From Tessaracoccus sp. MC1679 (lineage in GTDB: Bacteria > Actinomycetota > Actinomycetes > Propionibacteriales > Propionibacteriaceae), in assembly GCF_014164775.1 (NCBI RefSeq), contig NZ_JACJGB010000004.1, positions 186,001 through 250,000 of the forward strand: a stretch of DNA of 64,000 nt, read 5' to 3'. The notes beneath the pieces are model-generated. The model searched no databases. It had not been told where the DNA came from and worked only from the letters and a program-made list of their open reading frames with translations. Positions 1 to 8,502 of the stretch are shown here, piece by piece (positions within the stretch are counted from its first letter, which is position 1; every line of letters begins with the position of its first letter). Both the position numbers and the translations under genes were made by a program.

Positions 1-459
1 GCGGGCGATCAGCACCCGTTGCTTCTGCCCACCGGACAGGGCGCTGAAGGGCCAGCGGGCGCGAGCGCTCAATCCGACCAGGTCCAACGCTCGGTGCAGC
101 GCGTCGCGGTCCTGCCTGCCCAGCCATTGGAACGGGCGACGGTGGGCCAGCCTCCCGGAGGCCGCCACTTCCCACACAGTCGCGTTTGCGACCGCCACGG
201 AGGAATGTTGAGGCACGTACCCGATCCGGGACCAGTCACGGAACGTCTCCAGGGACTGCCCGAACAAGTCCACCGTGCCCTCCTGGTGGGGGACCAGGCC
301 AAGCAATGCGCGGATCAGCGTCGACTTGCCTGAGCCGTTGCCACCCAACAGGGCAACGGCCTCGCCCTCCGCAACCGAGATCGACACGTCCCGGAGGACC
401 GGCATGCCGCCCAGTGAGACGAAGAGTCCCTCGGCGTGGAGCGGATCAGCTGCAGTCAT
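1..459 (-). CDS. znuC: Zinc/manganese ABC transporter ATP-binding protein, 3'-truncated by the window edge
   Basis: This is the ATPase subunit of a high-affinity metal importer, which would energise uptake of zinc delivered by the binding lipoprotein encoded just upstream. Reading leftwards from the ATG at 459, 153 codons are visible before the window ends. They hold a Walker A motif GGNGSGKST near residue 40 and the ABC signature LSGGQ near residue 142. The Walker B and the rest of the ATPase lie outside the window. The ATG overlaps the end of the upstream znuA-like gene by 14 nt, so the two are probably translationally coupled. Family assignment (ZnuC/MntB type) rests mainly on this neighbour; the ATPase alone would only be called an ABC protein. 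Confidence 0.85.
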   Translation of the reverse strand, partial: MTAADPLHAEGLFVSLGGMPVLRDVSISVAEGEAVALLGGNGSGKSTLIRALLGLVPHQEGTVDLFGQSLETFRDWSRIGYVPQHSSVAVANATVWEVAASGRLAHRRPFQWLGRQDRDALHRALDLVGLSARARWPFSALSGGQKQRVLIAR

Positions 460-1387
460 TGGCGGTGGAGAGTGCGGAGAGGTTGGCGCGCATGATCGAA
501 GGGTAGTCCGTGCCGGGGGACTGGTCGGTGATCCCCTCCAGCGGATCGAGCACGGCTGTTTCGAGCCCGAGGTCCTCGGCAATTGAGGTCGCCACCGCGT
601 CGGAGGTGAGCGTTTCGAAGAAGATCGTCGTGACGCCGTGGGCGCTGGCCTCGTCCTGGATCTCCTTGATCCGCGCCGGCGAGGGTTCATCGTCGGGGCT
701 CACCCCGGAGATGCCGATCTCGGTCAGCTCGTAGCGGTTGGCCAGATAGTGGAATGCGGCGTGCGTGGTGATGAACTCGCGTCGGGCGCACTCATCGAGT
801 CCGGCGGCGAGCTCGGTGTCCAGGACGCCGAGCGCAGACACGCTCTCGGCGGTACCGGCAGAATAGTCACCAGCGTGTTCGGGATCGATCTCGGCCAGCT
901 GCGCGCCCAGCTCCTCCACGAGCGCGGCCATGCGGGTGGGATCCTGCCAGAAATGGGGATCGAACTCGCCATGGTCGTGTCCGTCATCGGCGGTGTGCTC
1001 CTCCTCCTCGGCGCCGTGGACATGCTCCTCGGCCACGGGAAGCAGATCGACCACCGTCGCCGCATCGAGGACCCGCTCGGCACCCGACTGCTCGATCGCA
1101 TCGTCGACCGCGGGCTGGAACCCGGAGAGATACACCACGAGATCCGCATCGGCCAGGGAGGCGATCTGCTGCGGCGTGAGCTCGAGATCGTGCGCCTCCG
1201 CTCCCGGGGTGGTGAGTGTCGTCACTGATCCGTGTTCGCCCAGGACGGAGGAGGCCGCCCACTCGAGTGGGTAGAAGGCCGCTACGACGTGAGGCGCGGG
1301 CTGGTCGGACGCGGGGGAGGATCCGCAGGCCGCGAGGAGCAGAACCGCAGCGGCGCTGACGCCGACGAGTCGAGACATGTGAGACAT
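446..1387 (-). CDS. znuA: Zinc ABC transporter substrate-binding lipoprotein (ZnuA/AdcA type, cluster A-I)
   Basis: This protein binds zinc outside the membrane and passes it to the ABC importer. The N-terminus has a lipoprotein signal with the lipobox LLAAC (LVGVSAAAVLLLAACGSS), so it should be membrane-anchored. A His/acid-rich loop (HVHGAEEEEH, then DDGHDHGEFDPHFW) precedes the conserved DPHFWQDP motif, which is characteristic of zinc-specific ZnuA proteins. Another metal-ligand region is TTHAAFHYLANRY. The reading frame stays open to a TTG at 1402, but a Zur-like box covers that stretch, so ATG 1387 or ATG 1378 is the more likely start; no good ribosome-binding site is visible for either. 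The length of about 313 residues is normal for the family. It is followed by the ATPase gene with a 14-nt overlap. Confidence 0.9.
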   Translation of the reverse strand: MSHMSRLVGVSAAAVLLLAACGSSPASDQPAPHVVAAFYPLEWAASSVLGEHGSVTTLTTPGAEAHDLELTPQQIASLADADLVVYLSGFQPAVDDAIEQSGAERVLDAATVVDLLPVAEEHVHGAEEEEHTADDGHDHGEFDPHFWQDPTRMAALVEELGAQLAEIDPEHAGDYSAGTAESVSALGVLDTELAAGLDECARREFITTHAAFHYLANRYELTEIGISGVSPDDEPSPARIKEIQDEASAHGVTTIFFETLTSDAVATSIAEDLGLETAVLDPLEGITDQSPGTDYPSIMRANLSALSTANDCS

Positions 1388-1402
1388 GAGAACCATTATC
1401 AA
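1386..1402. promoter_or_regulatory. Putative Zur operator upstream of and overlapping the znuA start
   Basis: The plus strand reads ATGAGAACCATTATCAA. It is an imperfect palindrome with the half-sites TGAGAA and TTATCA, close to the Zur boxes known in actinobacteria and proteobacteria (TGANAA-N-TTNTCA type). It abuts the start codon of the zinc-binding lipoprotein gene. A zinc-loaded Zur dimer bound here would block transcription or initiation when zinc is plentiful. The site was found by eye. Confidence 0.65.
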
Positions 1403-1562
1403 TTAGACAAGCGTGGGCGTCAAACCCGATCGTCACGATTTGATAACTCCCTGACGAAAGTAATGCGCTGCGGGTGTCGACGGTGGCAATATCTCGACTG
1501 GAGCGCGCTTGACAACGATCGTCAGGCGATGAGTCAACTCCCACGCAAAGGAGCGATCTGTC

Positions 1563-2879
1563 ATGCGGAAAAAGATTTCCTTGATTTCCGGCCTCGCGGC
1601 CCTGAGTCTGCTGGCCACCGGATGCCTCGGCGGCGGATCCACCCCTGAGGCCTCGGAGGCCGAGGGTGAAGAGACCGCCAAGGAGACCATCCAGGTCATG
1701 TACGCCTTCTCGGGCGATCAGTCGACGGCCTTCCAGTCGGACATGGACACCTGGGGCGAAGCCAACGGCATCACCTTCGACTGGATCCAGTCCAACGAAT
1801 TCGAAGTCCAGATCAACTCGAAGGTCCAGTCGGGCAACGCCCCCGACATCGCGATCTTCCCCCAGCCGGGCATCCTCAAGGCGTTGGCCGAGGAGGGGGA
1901 GCTGGCCGAACTGAGCACCCAGGTGGATCTGGGCCAGCTCGAGTCGGACATCATCCCTGGATTCCTGGACGCGGCCACCGTCGACGACGTGGTCTACGGG
2001 GCTCCCATGGCCATGAACGGCAAGTCCTTCTACTGGTACAACAAGCCGGCGTTCGAGGAAGCCGGGTACACCGTGCCCGAGACCCACGATGACCTGCTGG
2101 CCCTGCTCGATCAGATCAAGGCCGACGGCGTCGCCCCCCTGTGTTACGGCATGGAGTCCGGCTCGGCCACCGGCTGGCCGGCCACCGACTGGATCGAGGA
2201 CTACGTCCTGCAGACCGGTGGCATCGAGGTGTATGACCAGTGGGTCAGCGGCGAGATCAAGTTCGACAGCCCCGAGATCCGCGAGGCGTTCGCCGTCTAC
2301 GAGGAGGTCCTCATGACCGAGGGCAACGTCTACGGCGGGATCCAGAACTCCTCGTCCAACTCCTTCGCCAATGCGCTCAACCCGATGTTCGACCCCGAGC
2401 CCAAGTGCTACCTGGGCAAGCAGGGCAACTTCATCACTCAGCAGGGCTTCTTCCCTGACGAGATCTTCGCCCAGCTGGACACCGTGGTGGGGATGTTCGT
2501 GACCCCGAGCGTCTCAGGTGAGAGCCCTGTTCTGGGTGGAGGCGACCTTGCGGCCGCGTTCACCAAGAACGACGCCAACGTCAAGAAGGCCATGGCCTTC
2601 ATGACCACCGATCCCGAGTTCGGCGACGCCCAGGTCGGTACCGGCGCATGGCTGTCCCCGCTGAAGACCTTCGATGTCGAGAAGTACCCCAACCAGGTAC
2701 TCAAGGACGTCGCGGCTGAGGTGGCCGATTCGTCGGTGTTCCGCTTCGACGGTTCGGACCAGATGCCCGGCGCCGTCGGCTCCGGCAGCTTCTGGACCGG
2801 CATGGTGGACTTCACCAGCGGCCGCACCGATCTCGACGCCACACTGCAGGCCATCGACGCCAGCTGGCCGGCGAGCTAG
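1563..2879 (+). CDS. Sugar ABC transporter substrate-binding lipoprotein (CUT1 family, AglE-like)
   Basis: This is the extracellular sugar receptor of a CUT1-type importer. It has a lipoprotein signal peptide ending LLATGC, then an acidic linker and a family 1 solute-binding fold. The recognisable segments are NAPDIAIFPQPGILKAL, a hinge region near GAPMAMNGKSFYWYNK, and the late AFMTTDPEFG helix. The 438 residues are typical of AglE-like alpha-glucoside binders. A strong Shine-Dalgarno (AAAGGAG, 1547-1553) lies 9 nt before the ATG. Two permease genes follow, then an alpha-galactosidase and a ROK repressor. The context therefore favours alpha-galactosides such as melibiose or raffinose, although the protein itself resembles alpha-glucoside binders; the exact ligand cannot be read from the sequence. 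Confidence 0.88.
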   Translation: MRKKISLISGLAALSLLATGCLGGGSTPEASEAEGEETAKETIQVMYAFSGDQSTAFQSDMDTWGEANGITFDWIQSNEFEVQINSKVQSGNAPDIAIFPQPGILKALAEEGELAELSTQVDLGQLESDIIPGFLDAATVDDVVYGAPMAMNGKSFYWYNKPAFEEAGYTVPETHDDLLALLDQIKADGVAPLCYGMESGSATGWPATDWIEDYVLQTGGIEVYDQWVSGEIKFDSPEIREAFAVYEEVLMTEGNVYGGIQNSSSNSFANALNPMFDPEPKCYLGKQGNFITQQGFFPDEIFAQLDTVVGMFVTPSVSGESPVLGGGDLAAAFTKNDANVKKAMAFMTTDPEFGDAQVGTGAWLSPLKTFDVEKYPNQVLKDVAAEVADSSVFRFDGSDQMPGAVGSGSFWTGMVDFTSGRTDLDATLQAIDASWPAS

Positions 2880-2954
2880 TCGCCCCTTCCCAACCCGCGT
2901 CGGCGGTGGCTCGCTCTCGGGTCACCGCCGACTCCACCCCTCAGGAGCACCTCT

Positions 2955-3947
2955 ATGTTTGAGAAACTCGGCCTCGCGCTCGGCGCGGTCGCGGTGGGTG
3001 TGCTGGGCGCAGTTGCGCTGTTCTGGCTGTTGAACAAGGCGTGTGAGCTTCTCCCGAAGAAGTGGGAGCTCCGCCTCAAGCCCTATGCGCTGCTGTTGCC
3101 GGCCTACGCCGCGATCGGCATCTTCCTCCTCTATCCCGCCGCGGAGACAGTCATCGCCAGCTTCCGGCGCGGCCGCAACGGCCGGCTGATGGAGTTCGTC
3201 GGCCTCGCCAACTACACTGCCCTCTTCACTGATCCCAGGTTCATCAACACCCTGATCAACAACGTGCTGTGGATCATTGTGGCCCCGGCAGCCATTGTTG
3301 CCGCGGGTCTGCTGGTCGCCGTGCTGGTGGACAAGCTGAAGCCCATGGCGGAGAAGACTGCCAAGTCCATCATCTTCCTGCCCATGGCGATCTCGATGGT
3401 GGGCGCCGCAACCATCTGGAACCTGGTCTACGCCTGGCGTCCCGAGGGATCGTCCCAGGTGGGTCTGCTCAACGCGATCCTCGTGGGGTTGGGCGGGTCC
3501 CCCCAGACCTGGTTGCAGATTGACGCCGTCAGGTTCAACACCTTCCTGCTCATGGTGGTCTACATCTGGACCCAGGTGGGCTTCGCCATGGTGCTGCTCT
3601 CGGCCGCGCTCAAGGGCGTTCCGGAGGACACCATCGAGGCCGGCCGGATCGACGGCGCCTCGGAGACCGCCATCTTCTGGCGGATCATCCTCCCGCAGGC
3701 GTGGCCCACGGTGATCACGGTGTTCATCACCGTGCTCATCGGCGTCATGAAGATCTTCGACATCGTTTACTCGATGACCAACGGCAACTACAACACCAAC
3801 GTGCTGGTCAACGGGTTCTATGCGTCCCTGTTCCGGAATGGTGATCCCGGCACGGCCTCAGCCATCGTAGTGATCCTCATCATCGCCATCATCCCGGTCC
3901 TGGTATACCAGGTCCGCCAGTTCCGGCTCCAGGAGGCGAACTCATGA
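2955..3947 (+). CDS. Sugar ABC transporter permease, MalF/AglF type
   Basis: This is the first membrane subunit of the importer. It has an extra N-terminal membrane segment (VGVLGAVALFWLLNKAC) ahead of the usual six-helix core that begins YALLLPAYAAIGIFLLY. The cytoplasmic EAA loop, which docks the ATPase, reads AGRIDGASETAIFWRIILPQ. The 330-residue length is usual for MalF-like subunits lacking a large periplasmic loop. A Shine-Dalgarno AGGAG lies just before the ATG, in a 75-nt gap after the receptor gene. The stop codon overlaps the start of the next permease by 4 nt, so the two subunits are coupled. Confidence 0.92.
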   Translation: MFEKLGLALGAVAVGVLGAVALFWLLNKACELLPKKWELRLKPYALLLPAYAAIGIFLLYPAAETVIASFRRGRNGRLMEFVGLANYTALFTDPRFINTLINNVLWIIVAPAAIVAAGLLVAVLVDKLKPMAEKTAKSIIFLPMAISMVGAATIWNLVYAWRPEGSSQVGLLNAILVGLGGSPQTWLQIDAVRFNTFLLMVVYIWTQVGFAMVLLSAALKGVPEDTIEAGRIDGASETAIFWRIILPQAWPTVITVFITVLIGVMKIFDIVYSMTNGNYNTNVLVNGFYASLFRNGDPGTASAIVVILIIAIIPVLVYQVRQFRLQEANS

Positions 3948-4849
3948 CCACCGTAGTGGCCCCGAAGAAGGTCAAGACCAAGCGTGGTGAGGAATCGGGC
4001 CGGTCGGTGGGCTCGGGGAAGTTCCTGTGGGTGATCGAGTCACTGGTCGTGATCATGTGCCTGCTGTGGCTCATCCCCACCATCGGCCTCCTACTGACCT
4101 CGCTGCGCCCGCGCTCCGAGGCCAACGCCAACGGGTGGTGGAACGTGTTCGCCAACCCCGCTCAGATCACGATCGACAACTACCGCGAAGTGATGACCAC
4201 GGGCGCCATCCCCTTCGGCGACGCGTTCATCAACTCGATGACGGTGGCCATCCCGGCGACGATCATCCCCATCCTCATCGCCGCGTTCGCCGCATACGTG
4301 TTCACGTTCATGGAGTTCAAGGGTCGTGACGTGTTGTTCATCGTCATCGTCGGCCTCCTCGTGGTGCCCAACGCGGTGTCGTTCGTGCCCCTGTCCATCA
4401 TCTTCCAGCAGCTCGGCATCAACGGTCAGTTCGCCACAGTGTGGCTAGCGCACACAGGCTTCGGCATGCCGCTGGCTGTCTACATCCTGCGCAACTACAT
4501 GGCGTCGTTGCCGAAGTCGGTGGTGGAGTCCGCCGAGATCGACGGCGCGTCGCACTGGCAGACGTTCTGGCGGCTGATCATCCCGATGTCGATGCCGGCA
4601 CTGGCCTCGTTCGCGATCTTCCAGTTCCTCTGGGTCTGGAACGACCTGCTAGTGGCGCTGATCTTCCTCGGGCAGGGCGAGAACGCGGTGCTCACCATTG
4701 CCTTGGCCGGAGTCCTCGGCACACGAGGCGAGAACTGGCACCTGCTCACCGCTGGCGCCTTCATCTCGATGATCCTTCCGCTCGTCGTGTTCTTCGCGCT
4801 CCAGCGCTACTTCGTCCGGGGTCTCACCTCGGGCGCCGTCAAGGGCTGA
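3944..4849 (+). CDS. Sugar ABC transporter permease, MalG/AglG type
   Basis: This is the second membrane subunit, pairing with the preceding MalF-type permease. An N-terminal basic cytoplasmic segment (KKVKTKRGEESGRS) is followed by six predicted membrane spans and the EAA loop ESAEIDGASHWQTFWRLIIP. It ends with ALQRYFVRGLTSGAVKG, a C-terminus typical of MalG-like proteins. The start ATGA overlaps the stop codon of the upstream permease. No ATPase gene follows. In many actinobacteria one MsiK/MsmX-type ATPase serves several CUT1 importers, so the missing subunit is probably encoded elsewhere. A perfect hairpin follows directly. Confidence 0.92.
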   Translation: MTTVVAPKKVKTKRGEESGRSVGSGKFLWVIESLVVIMCLLWLIPTIGLLLTSLRPRSEANANGWWNVFANPAQITIDNYREVMTTGAIPFGDAFINSMTVAIPATIIPILIAAFAAYVFTFMEFKGRDVLFIVIVGLLVVPNAVSFVPLSIIFQQLGINGQFATVWLAHTGFGMPLAVYILRNYMASLPKSVVESAEIDGASHWQTFWRLIIPMSMPALASFAIFQFLWVWNDLLVALIFLGQGENAVLTIALAGVLGTRGENWHLLTAGAFISMILPLVVFFALQRYFVRGLTSGAVKG

Positions 4850-4852
4850 CCC

Positions 4853-4891
4853 CTACCGCGGGCCGGTGGCATCGTCACCGGCCCGCGGTAG
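4853..4891 (+). terminator. Perfect 16-bp hairpin after the sugar ABC operon
   Basis: CTACCGCGGGCCGGTG and its exact complement flank a 7-nt loop (GCATCGT), 3 nt after the permease stop. There is no T-run, which is common for GC-rich actinobacterial terminators. It probably ends or stabilises the importer transcript and separates it from the downstream enzyme genes. The TAGCCT hexamer at its 3' edge may double as the -10 of the next gene. Confidence 0.8.
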
Positions 4892-4902
4892 CCTTCACTA
4901 CC

Positions 4903-5205
4903 GTGCTCGTCGTCACCCGATTCTCCGCCCCAGGCCCCCACTTCGTCGCCGAAGCCCGGTCCGTCATCGACTGGTGGGCCGCGCGGCCCGGCTGCCTAGC
5001 CATGGACCTCGTGCGAAATCTCGACGATCCAGATCTCTTCGCCCTCGTGAGTCGATGGGCCAGCGTGGGCGAGTACCGACGCTCGTTCAACGGCTACGAG
5101 GCAAAGATGATCCTCACCCCCCTCTTGTCCCGCGCGGTCGACGAGCCGAGCGCCTATCTACCCGTCGACGAGGTGGGCGACAACCGTCCGCGCGGCACTT
5201 ACTGA
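4903..5205 (+). CDS. Small antibiotic-biosynthesis-monooxygenase-like (ABM, dimeric alpha-beta barrel) protein
   Basis: This 100-residue cytosolic protein reads VLVVTRF at the start, then a segment FVAEARSVIDWWAARPGC, a strand with DLVRNLDDPDLFALVSRW, and GEYRRSFNGYEAKM. That strand-helix-strand pattern is typical of ABM-domain proteins, which are small heme- or quinone-related oxygenases or simple ligand-binding dimers. The GTG start is preceded 8 nt upstream by TAGCCT, so the message may be leaderless. It sits between the sugar importer and the alpha-galactosidase but has no obvious part in sugar use. The reading frame is open further upstream into the permease gene, but that part is a shadow. 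The exact function is unknown. Confidence 0.7.
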   Translation: MLVVTRFSAPGPHFVAEARSVIDWWAARPGCLAMDLVRNLDDPDLFALVSRWASVGEYRRSFNGYEAKMILTPLLSRAVDEPSAYLPVDEVGDNRPRGTY

Positions 5206-5239
5206 ACGCCGCGCGGCACCAACTGAACCCAGGGAGTCC

Positions 5240-7387
5240 ATGATGAACACCCGACTTCTTCTCACCGCCCAGGGTGTCTCGATTGCGGTGATGGTGGCCG
5301 AGTCGCGAATGCCCGAGGTCGTGCACTGGGGCCACGAGCTTCAACCCCTCACCACGGACCAGTTCGACTCTCTCGCCCTCGCCAACGTGGTCCAGGTGGG
5401 GCCGAACAACCCGGATCTCCCGCCCCGCTTCGGCATCCTGCTCGAGGGGCGCTACGGGTGGGCGGGCCGGCCCGGTCTGGTCGGGTCCCGGGAAGGCCGG
5501 GACTGGACCCCCGACTGGGCTGTCACCGACATCCTGGTTGATGGACGCCCTGCAGAGCCGCTGGAACACCTGGGGCCTGCCACCGTCGAGTTCCATGCGC
5601 ACTCGGCCACGTCGCTGCTCAACCTGACGATCACGCTCGAACTCACACCTGAGGGTCTGGTCCGGTTGCGCGGGGAGTTGACCAACCTCGATGAGGCTCC
5701 GTTCGCCGTCGAGGAGCTCACCCTCGCGATGCCCGTGCCCAGCAGGGCATCGGAGCTGTTCGACTTCGCTGGACGCTGGGGCGTGGAGCGGTTCCCTCAG
5801 CGGCGAGAGTTCACCGTCGGCCAGCATCGGCGGGAGGGCCGGCACGGGCGGACCGGGGCCGATGCCGCCTACGTCCTGCACGCCGCGACACCCGGACTCG
5901 GCTTCCGCGCCGGCGAGGTGTGGTCCGTCCACACGGCCTGGAGCGGGAACCACCTCCACGTCGCGGAGCGGGACTTCATCGGTCATCAGGTCCTCTCCGG
6001 CGGGGAACTCCTCCTGCCCGGCGAGGTGGTTCTCGGTGCCGGTGAGAACTACCGGACGCCATGGCTGTTCTTCAACTACGCAGACGGGCTAGACGCCCAG
6101 GCCGATCGCTTCCACGCCTGGCTTCGGGCACTGCCCCACGCCCCGTCCGCTGAGAGGCCCGTGACGCTGAACGTCTGGGAGGCCGTCTACTTCGATCACC
6201 ACGCCACCCGCCTCATCGATCTCGCCGAACGCGCGGCCGCCCTTGGCGTGGAGCGCTACGTGCTCGACGACGGCTGGTTCGGGGCCCGTCGCGACGACCA
6301 TGCTGGCCTGGGAGACTGGGTGGTCTCGCCCGACGTGTGGCCGGATGGCCTCCACCCGCTCGTCGACCGGGTCAAGAACCTCGGGATGGAGTTCGGGCTG
6401 TGGTTCGAGCCCGAGATGATCAACTTGGACTCGGATCTGGCGCGGGCGCATCCCGACTGGATCATGCAGCCCGCCGGACGGCTGCCCGTCGAGGCCCGCC
6501 AGCAGCACGTCCTCAACCTGTCGATCGACGGCGCGTGGCGACACGTCTTCTCCCAGATGAGCGCCATCCTGACGGAGTACCGGATCGATTACGTCAAGTG
6601 GGACCACAACCGCGATCTCATCGACGCGGGGACGGCGCCGCACGGGGAGCCGGCCGTCCACGCCCACACCGTCGCCTACTACCGGCTGCTCGACACTCTC
6701 CGGCACCAGCACCCCGATGTGGAGTTCGAGTCGTGCAGCTCCGGAGGCGCGCGGGTGGACCTGGAAGTGATGCGCCGGGTTGAGCGGGTCTGGGTCTCCG
6801 ACGTGATCGACCCCCACGAGCGCCAGCGGCTCCTGACATGGACGAGCCAACTGCTTCCTCCGGAGTTTCAGGGCAGTCACATAGCGTCCGGCCGTTCCCA
6901 CAGCACGGCGCGCTGGCACGATATCGACTTCCGCGCCGCGACCGCCGTTTTCGGCCACCTCGGCATCGAATGGGACCTGGCACAGGCGACCGAGGAGGAG
7001 CTCGGGCAGCTGCGGTGGTGGATCGACTGGTACAAGGCCAACCGTGGGGTGCTGCTGGGGGGCCGCCAGGTGCGGGTGGACATGCGGGAGCCCGAGTGCT
7101 ATTTCAAGGGTGTGGTGACACCCCGCAAGTCCATCTTCTCGTTGTCGGTGCTTGCGGCCAGCCCGGTGGTCAGCCTCGGTGTTCTACAGTTCCCCGGCCT
7201 CGACCCCGAGGCCACCTATCGCGTCACCGTCATCGACCGTCAGCTCGTGCCGGCGATCCACATCGTGCCCTGGGAGGCCGCCGAGGCGCCGCTGGTGCTT
7301 CCCGGGCATGCACTGATCCACGCCGGCATCCGGGCCCCACAGATGCAGCCGGACACCGCGGTGATATTCGAGCTCGACCGGCTCTGA
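5240..7387 (+). CDS. Alpha-galactosidase, glycoside hydrolase family 36
   Basis: This enzyme hydrolyses terminal alpha-1,6-linked galactose from melibiose, raffinose and related sugars, presumably in the cytoplasm because no signal peptide is present. An N-terminal beta-sandwich precedes the TIM barrel, which holds YVLDDGWFGARRDDH and the motif FGLWFEPEMIN. The nucleophile is the Asp in YVKWDHNRDL (about residue 455). The acid/base is the Asp in SDVIDPH (about residue 521), preceded by FESCSSGGARVD. Its 715 residues match bacterial GH36 group I enzymes. A GGGAG ribosome-binding site precedes ATGATG. The ROK regulator gene begins 1 nt after the stop, so the two form an operon. Confidence 0.95.
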   Translation: MMNTRLLLTAQGVSIAVMVAESRMPEVVHWGHELQPLTTDQFDSLALANVVQVGPNNPDLPPRFGILLEGRYGWAGRPGLVGSREGRDWTPDWAVTDILVDGRPAEPLEHLGPATVEFHAHSATSLLNLTITLELTPEGLVRLRGELTNLDEAPFAVEELTLAMPVPSRASELFDFAGRWGVERFPQRREFTVGQHRREGRHGRTGADAAYVLHAATPGLGFRAGEVWSVHTAWSGNHLHVAERDFIGHQVLSGGELLLPGEVVLGAGENYRTPWLFFNYADGLDAQADRFHAWLRALPHAPSAERPVTLNVWEAVYFDHHATRLIDLAERAAALGVERYVLDDGWFGARRDDHAGLGDWVVSPDVWPDGLHPLVDRVKNLGMEFGLWFEPEMINLDSDLARAHPDWIMQPAGRLPVEARQQHVLNLSIDGAWRHVFSQMSAILTEYRIDYVKWDHNRDLIDAGTAPHGEPAVHAHTVAYYRLLDTLRHQHPDVEFESCSSGGARVDLEVMRRVERVWVSDVIDPHERQRLLTWTSQLLPPEFQGSHIASGRSHSTARWHDIDFRAATAVFGHLGIEWDLAQATEEELGQLRWWIDWYKANRGVLLGGRQVRVDMREPECYFKGVVTPRKSIFSLSVLAASPVVSLGVLQFPGLDPEATYRVTVIDRQLVPAIHIVPWEAAEAPLVLPGHALIHAGIRAPQMQPDTAVIFELDRL

Positions 7388-7388
7388 C

Positions 7389-8465
7389 ATGGCGCCGTGG
7401 CCCCTCGACCCCACCACCCGCAGCGTCGCGCTGGCCGTCCTGCGGCACGGGCCGATCTCCCGGGCCGAGGTGGCGAGGCTACTGGGTCTGTCATCGGGGT
7501 CCCTGACCAGAATCACGAAGCCGCTGATCGAGACCGGTGTCCTTGAGCAGGGCGCTCCGTCGGCGTTCGAGATCGGCCGGCCGCCCCTGCCGCTCAGGAT
7601 CGTCGATGAGTCGGCCAGATTCCTGGGCATCAAGATCGTCCCCGGTCATGCGTGGGTGGTGGGCACGGGCCTGGCGGGGGAGATGCACCACTCCGAGGAG
7701 GTTGACCTGGACACGGCCACTTTGGAGTCGACGGCCCAGGTGTTGGCCGGCGTGGTGCGGCGGTTCCCGGGTGTCTCGGCTGTGGGCGTGTGTCTGCCCG
7801 CCTCCGTCGAGCCACACGGGGTTCTCCACGCCACGCGGATGCTCGGCTGGCCCGGCGGCGGGAACCTGGCCGCACGGCTGATCCAGCTCACCGGAGTGGA
7901 CTGCGCCACCATCAACGACATCGACGGATTGACCCTGTTCCAGCACTGGTTCGGCATGGGGCGTGGCCTGACCCAGTTCGCCGTGGTCACTTTCGGGTTG
8001 GGGGTCGGCTGCGGCGCCGTGGTGGACGATGGACTGCTGCTGGGGCGCCAAGGCGCCGCGAGCATCCTGGGGCGTCTCTGGCTCCCCGATGGTCGGGTCT
8101 TCGGTGATGTCTTGTCGATGGCCGCCGTCGAAGAAGCAGCCGCAGCCCTCACGGGACGACGGCTGACCTTCGAGGAGGTGCTGGTGGACGCGGATGCCCG
8201 GCCAGCTGTCGAGGATGCCTCGCGGGCGATCGGGTGGCTGGTGCGGGCCGCTGCCATCGCGTTCGCCCCGGAGCGGATCCTCGTGACGGGGGAGGGCATC
8301 GACCTGCTCGGGGGATCCTTGGACGTCGTCACCGGGGTGCTCGAGTCGGACTGGCGCGAGGACCTCGACGTGCCGGAGTTGGTGCTGCAGACGCTGGACT
8401 TCCGCGATTTCGCGCGCGGTGCGGCGGTGGCCGCCATCAGGCTGCGGTTCACAGCGCCGGCCTGA
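7389..8465 (+). CDS. ROK-family transcriptional regulator (NagC/XylR type)
   Basis: This is a sugar-responsive DNA-binding repressor. The N-terminal winged helix (GPISRAEVARLLGLSSGSLTRI, residues about 20-40) is followed by the ROK sugar-kinase-like fold beginning near RFLGIKIVPGHAWVVG. The usual repressor cysteine zinc cluster (CxCGxxGC) and a clear catalytic Asp-based kinase signature are not evident. The corresponding region reads FGLGVGCGAVVDDGLLLGRQGA, so this is a regulator rather than a kinase, with a degenerate ROK motif. It lies directly behind the alpha-galactosidase and probably controls this sugar locus, with an alpha-galactoside or galactose as inducer (inference). Confidence 0.87.
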   Translation: MAPWPLDPTTRSVALAVLRHGPISRAEVARLLGLSSGSLTRITKPLIETGVLEQGAPSAFEIGRPPLPLRIVDESARFLGIKIVPGHAWVVGTGLAGEMHHSEEVDLDTATLESTAQVLAGVVRRFPGVSAVGVCLPASVEPHGVLHATRMLGWPGGGNLAARLIQLTGVDCATINDIDGLTLFQHWFGMGRGLTQFAVVTFGLGVGCGAVVDDGLLLGRQGAASILGRLWLPDGRVFGDVLSMAAVEEAAAALTGRRLTFEEVLVDADARPAVEDASRAIGWLVRAAAIAFAPERILVTGEGIDLLGGSLDVVTGVLESDWREDLDVPELVLQTLDFRDFARGAAVAAIRLRFTAPA

Positions 8466-8502
8466 CGTAGGCTGGGTGGCCGCCGACGTACCCAGGAGTC
8501 AC

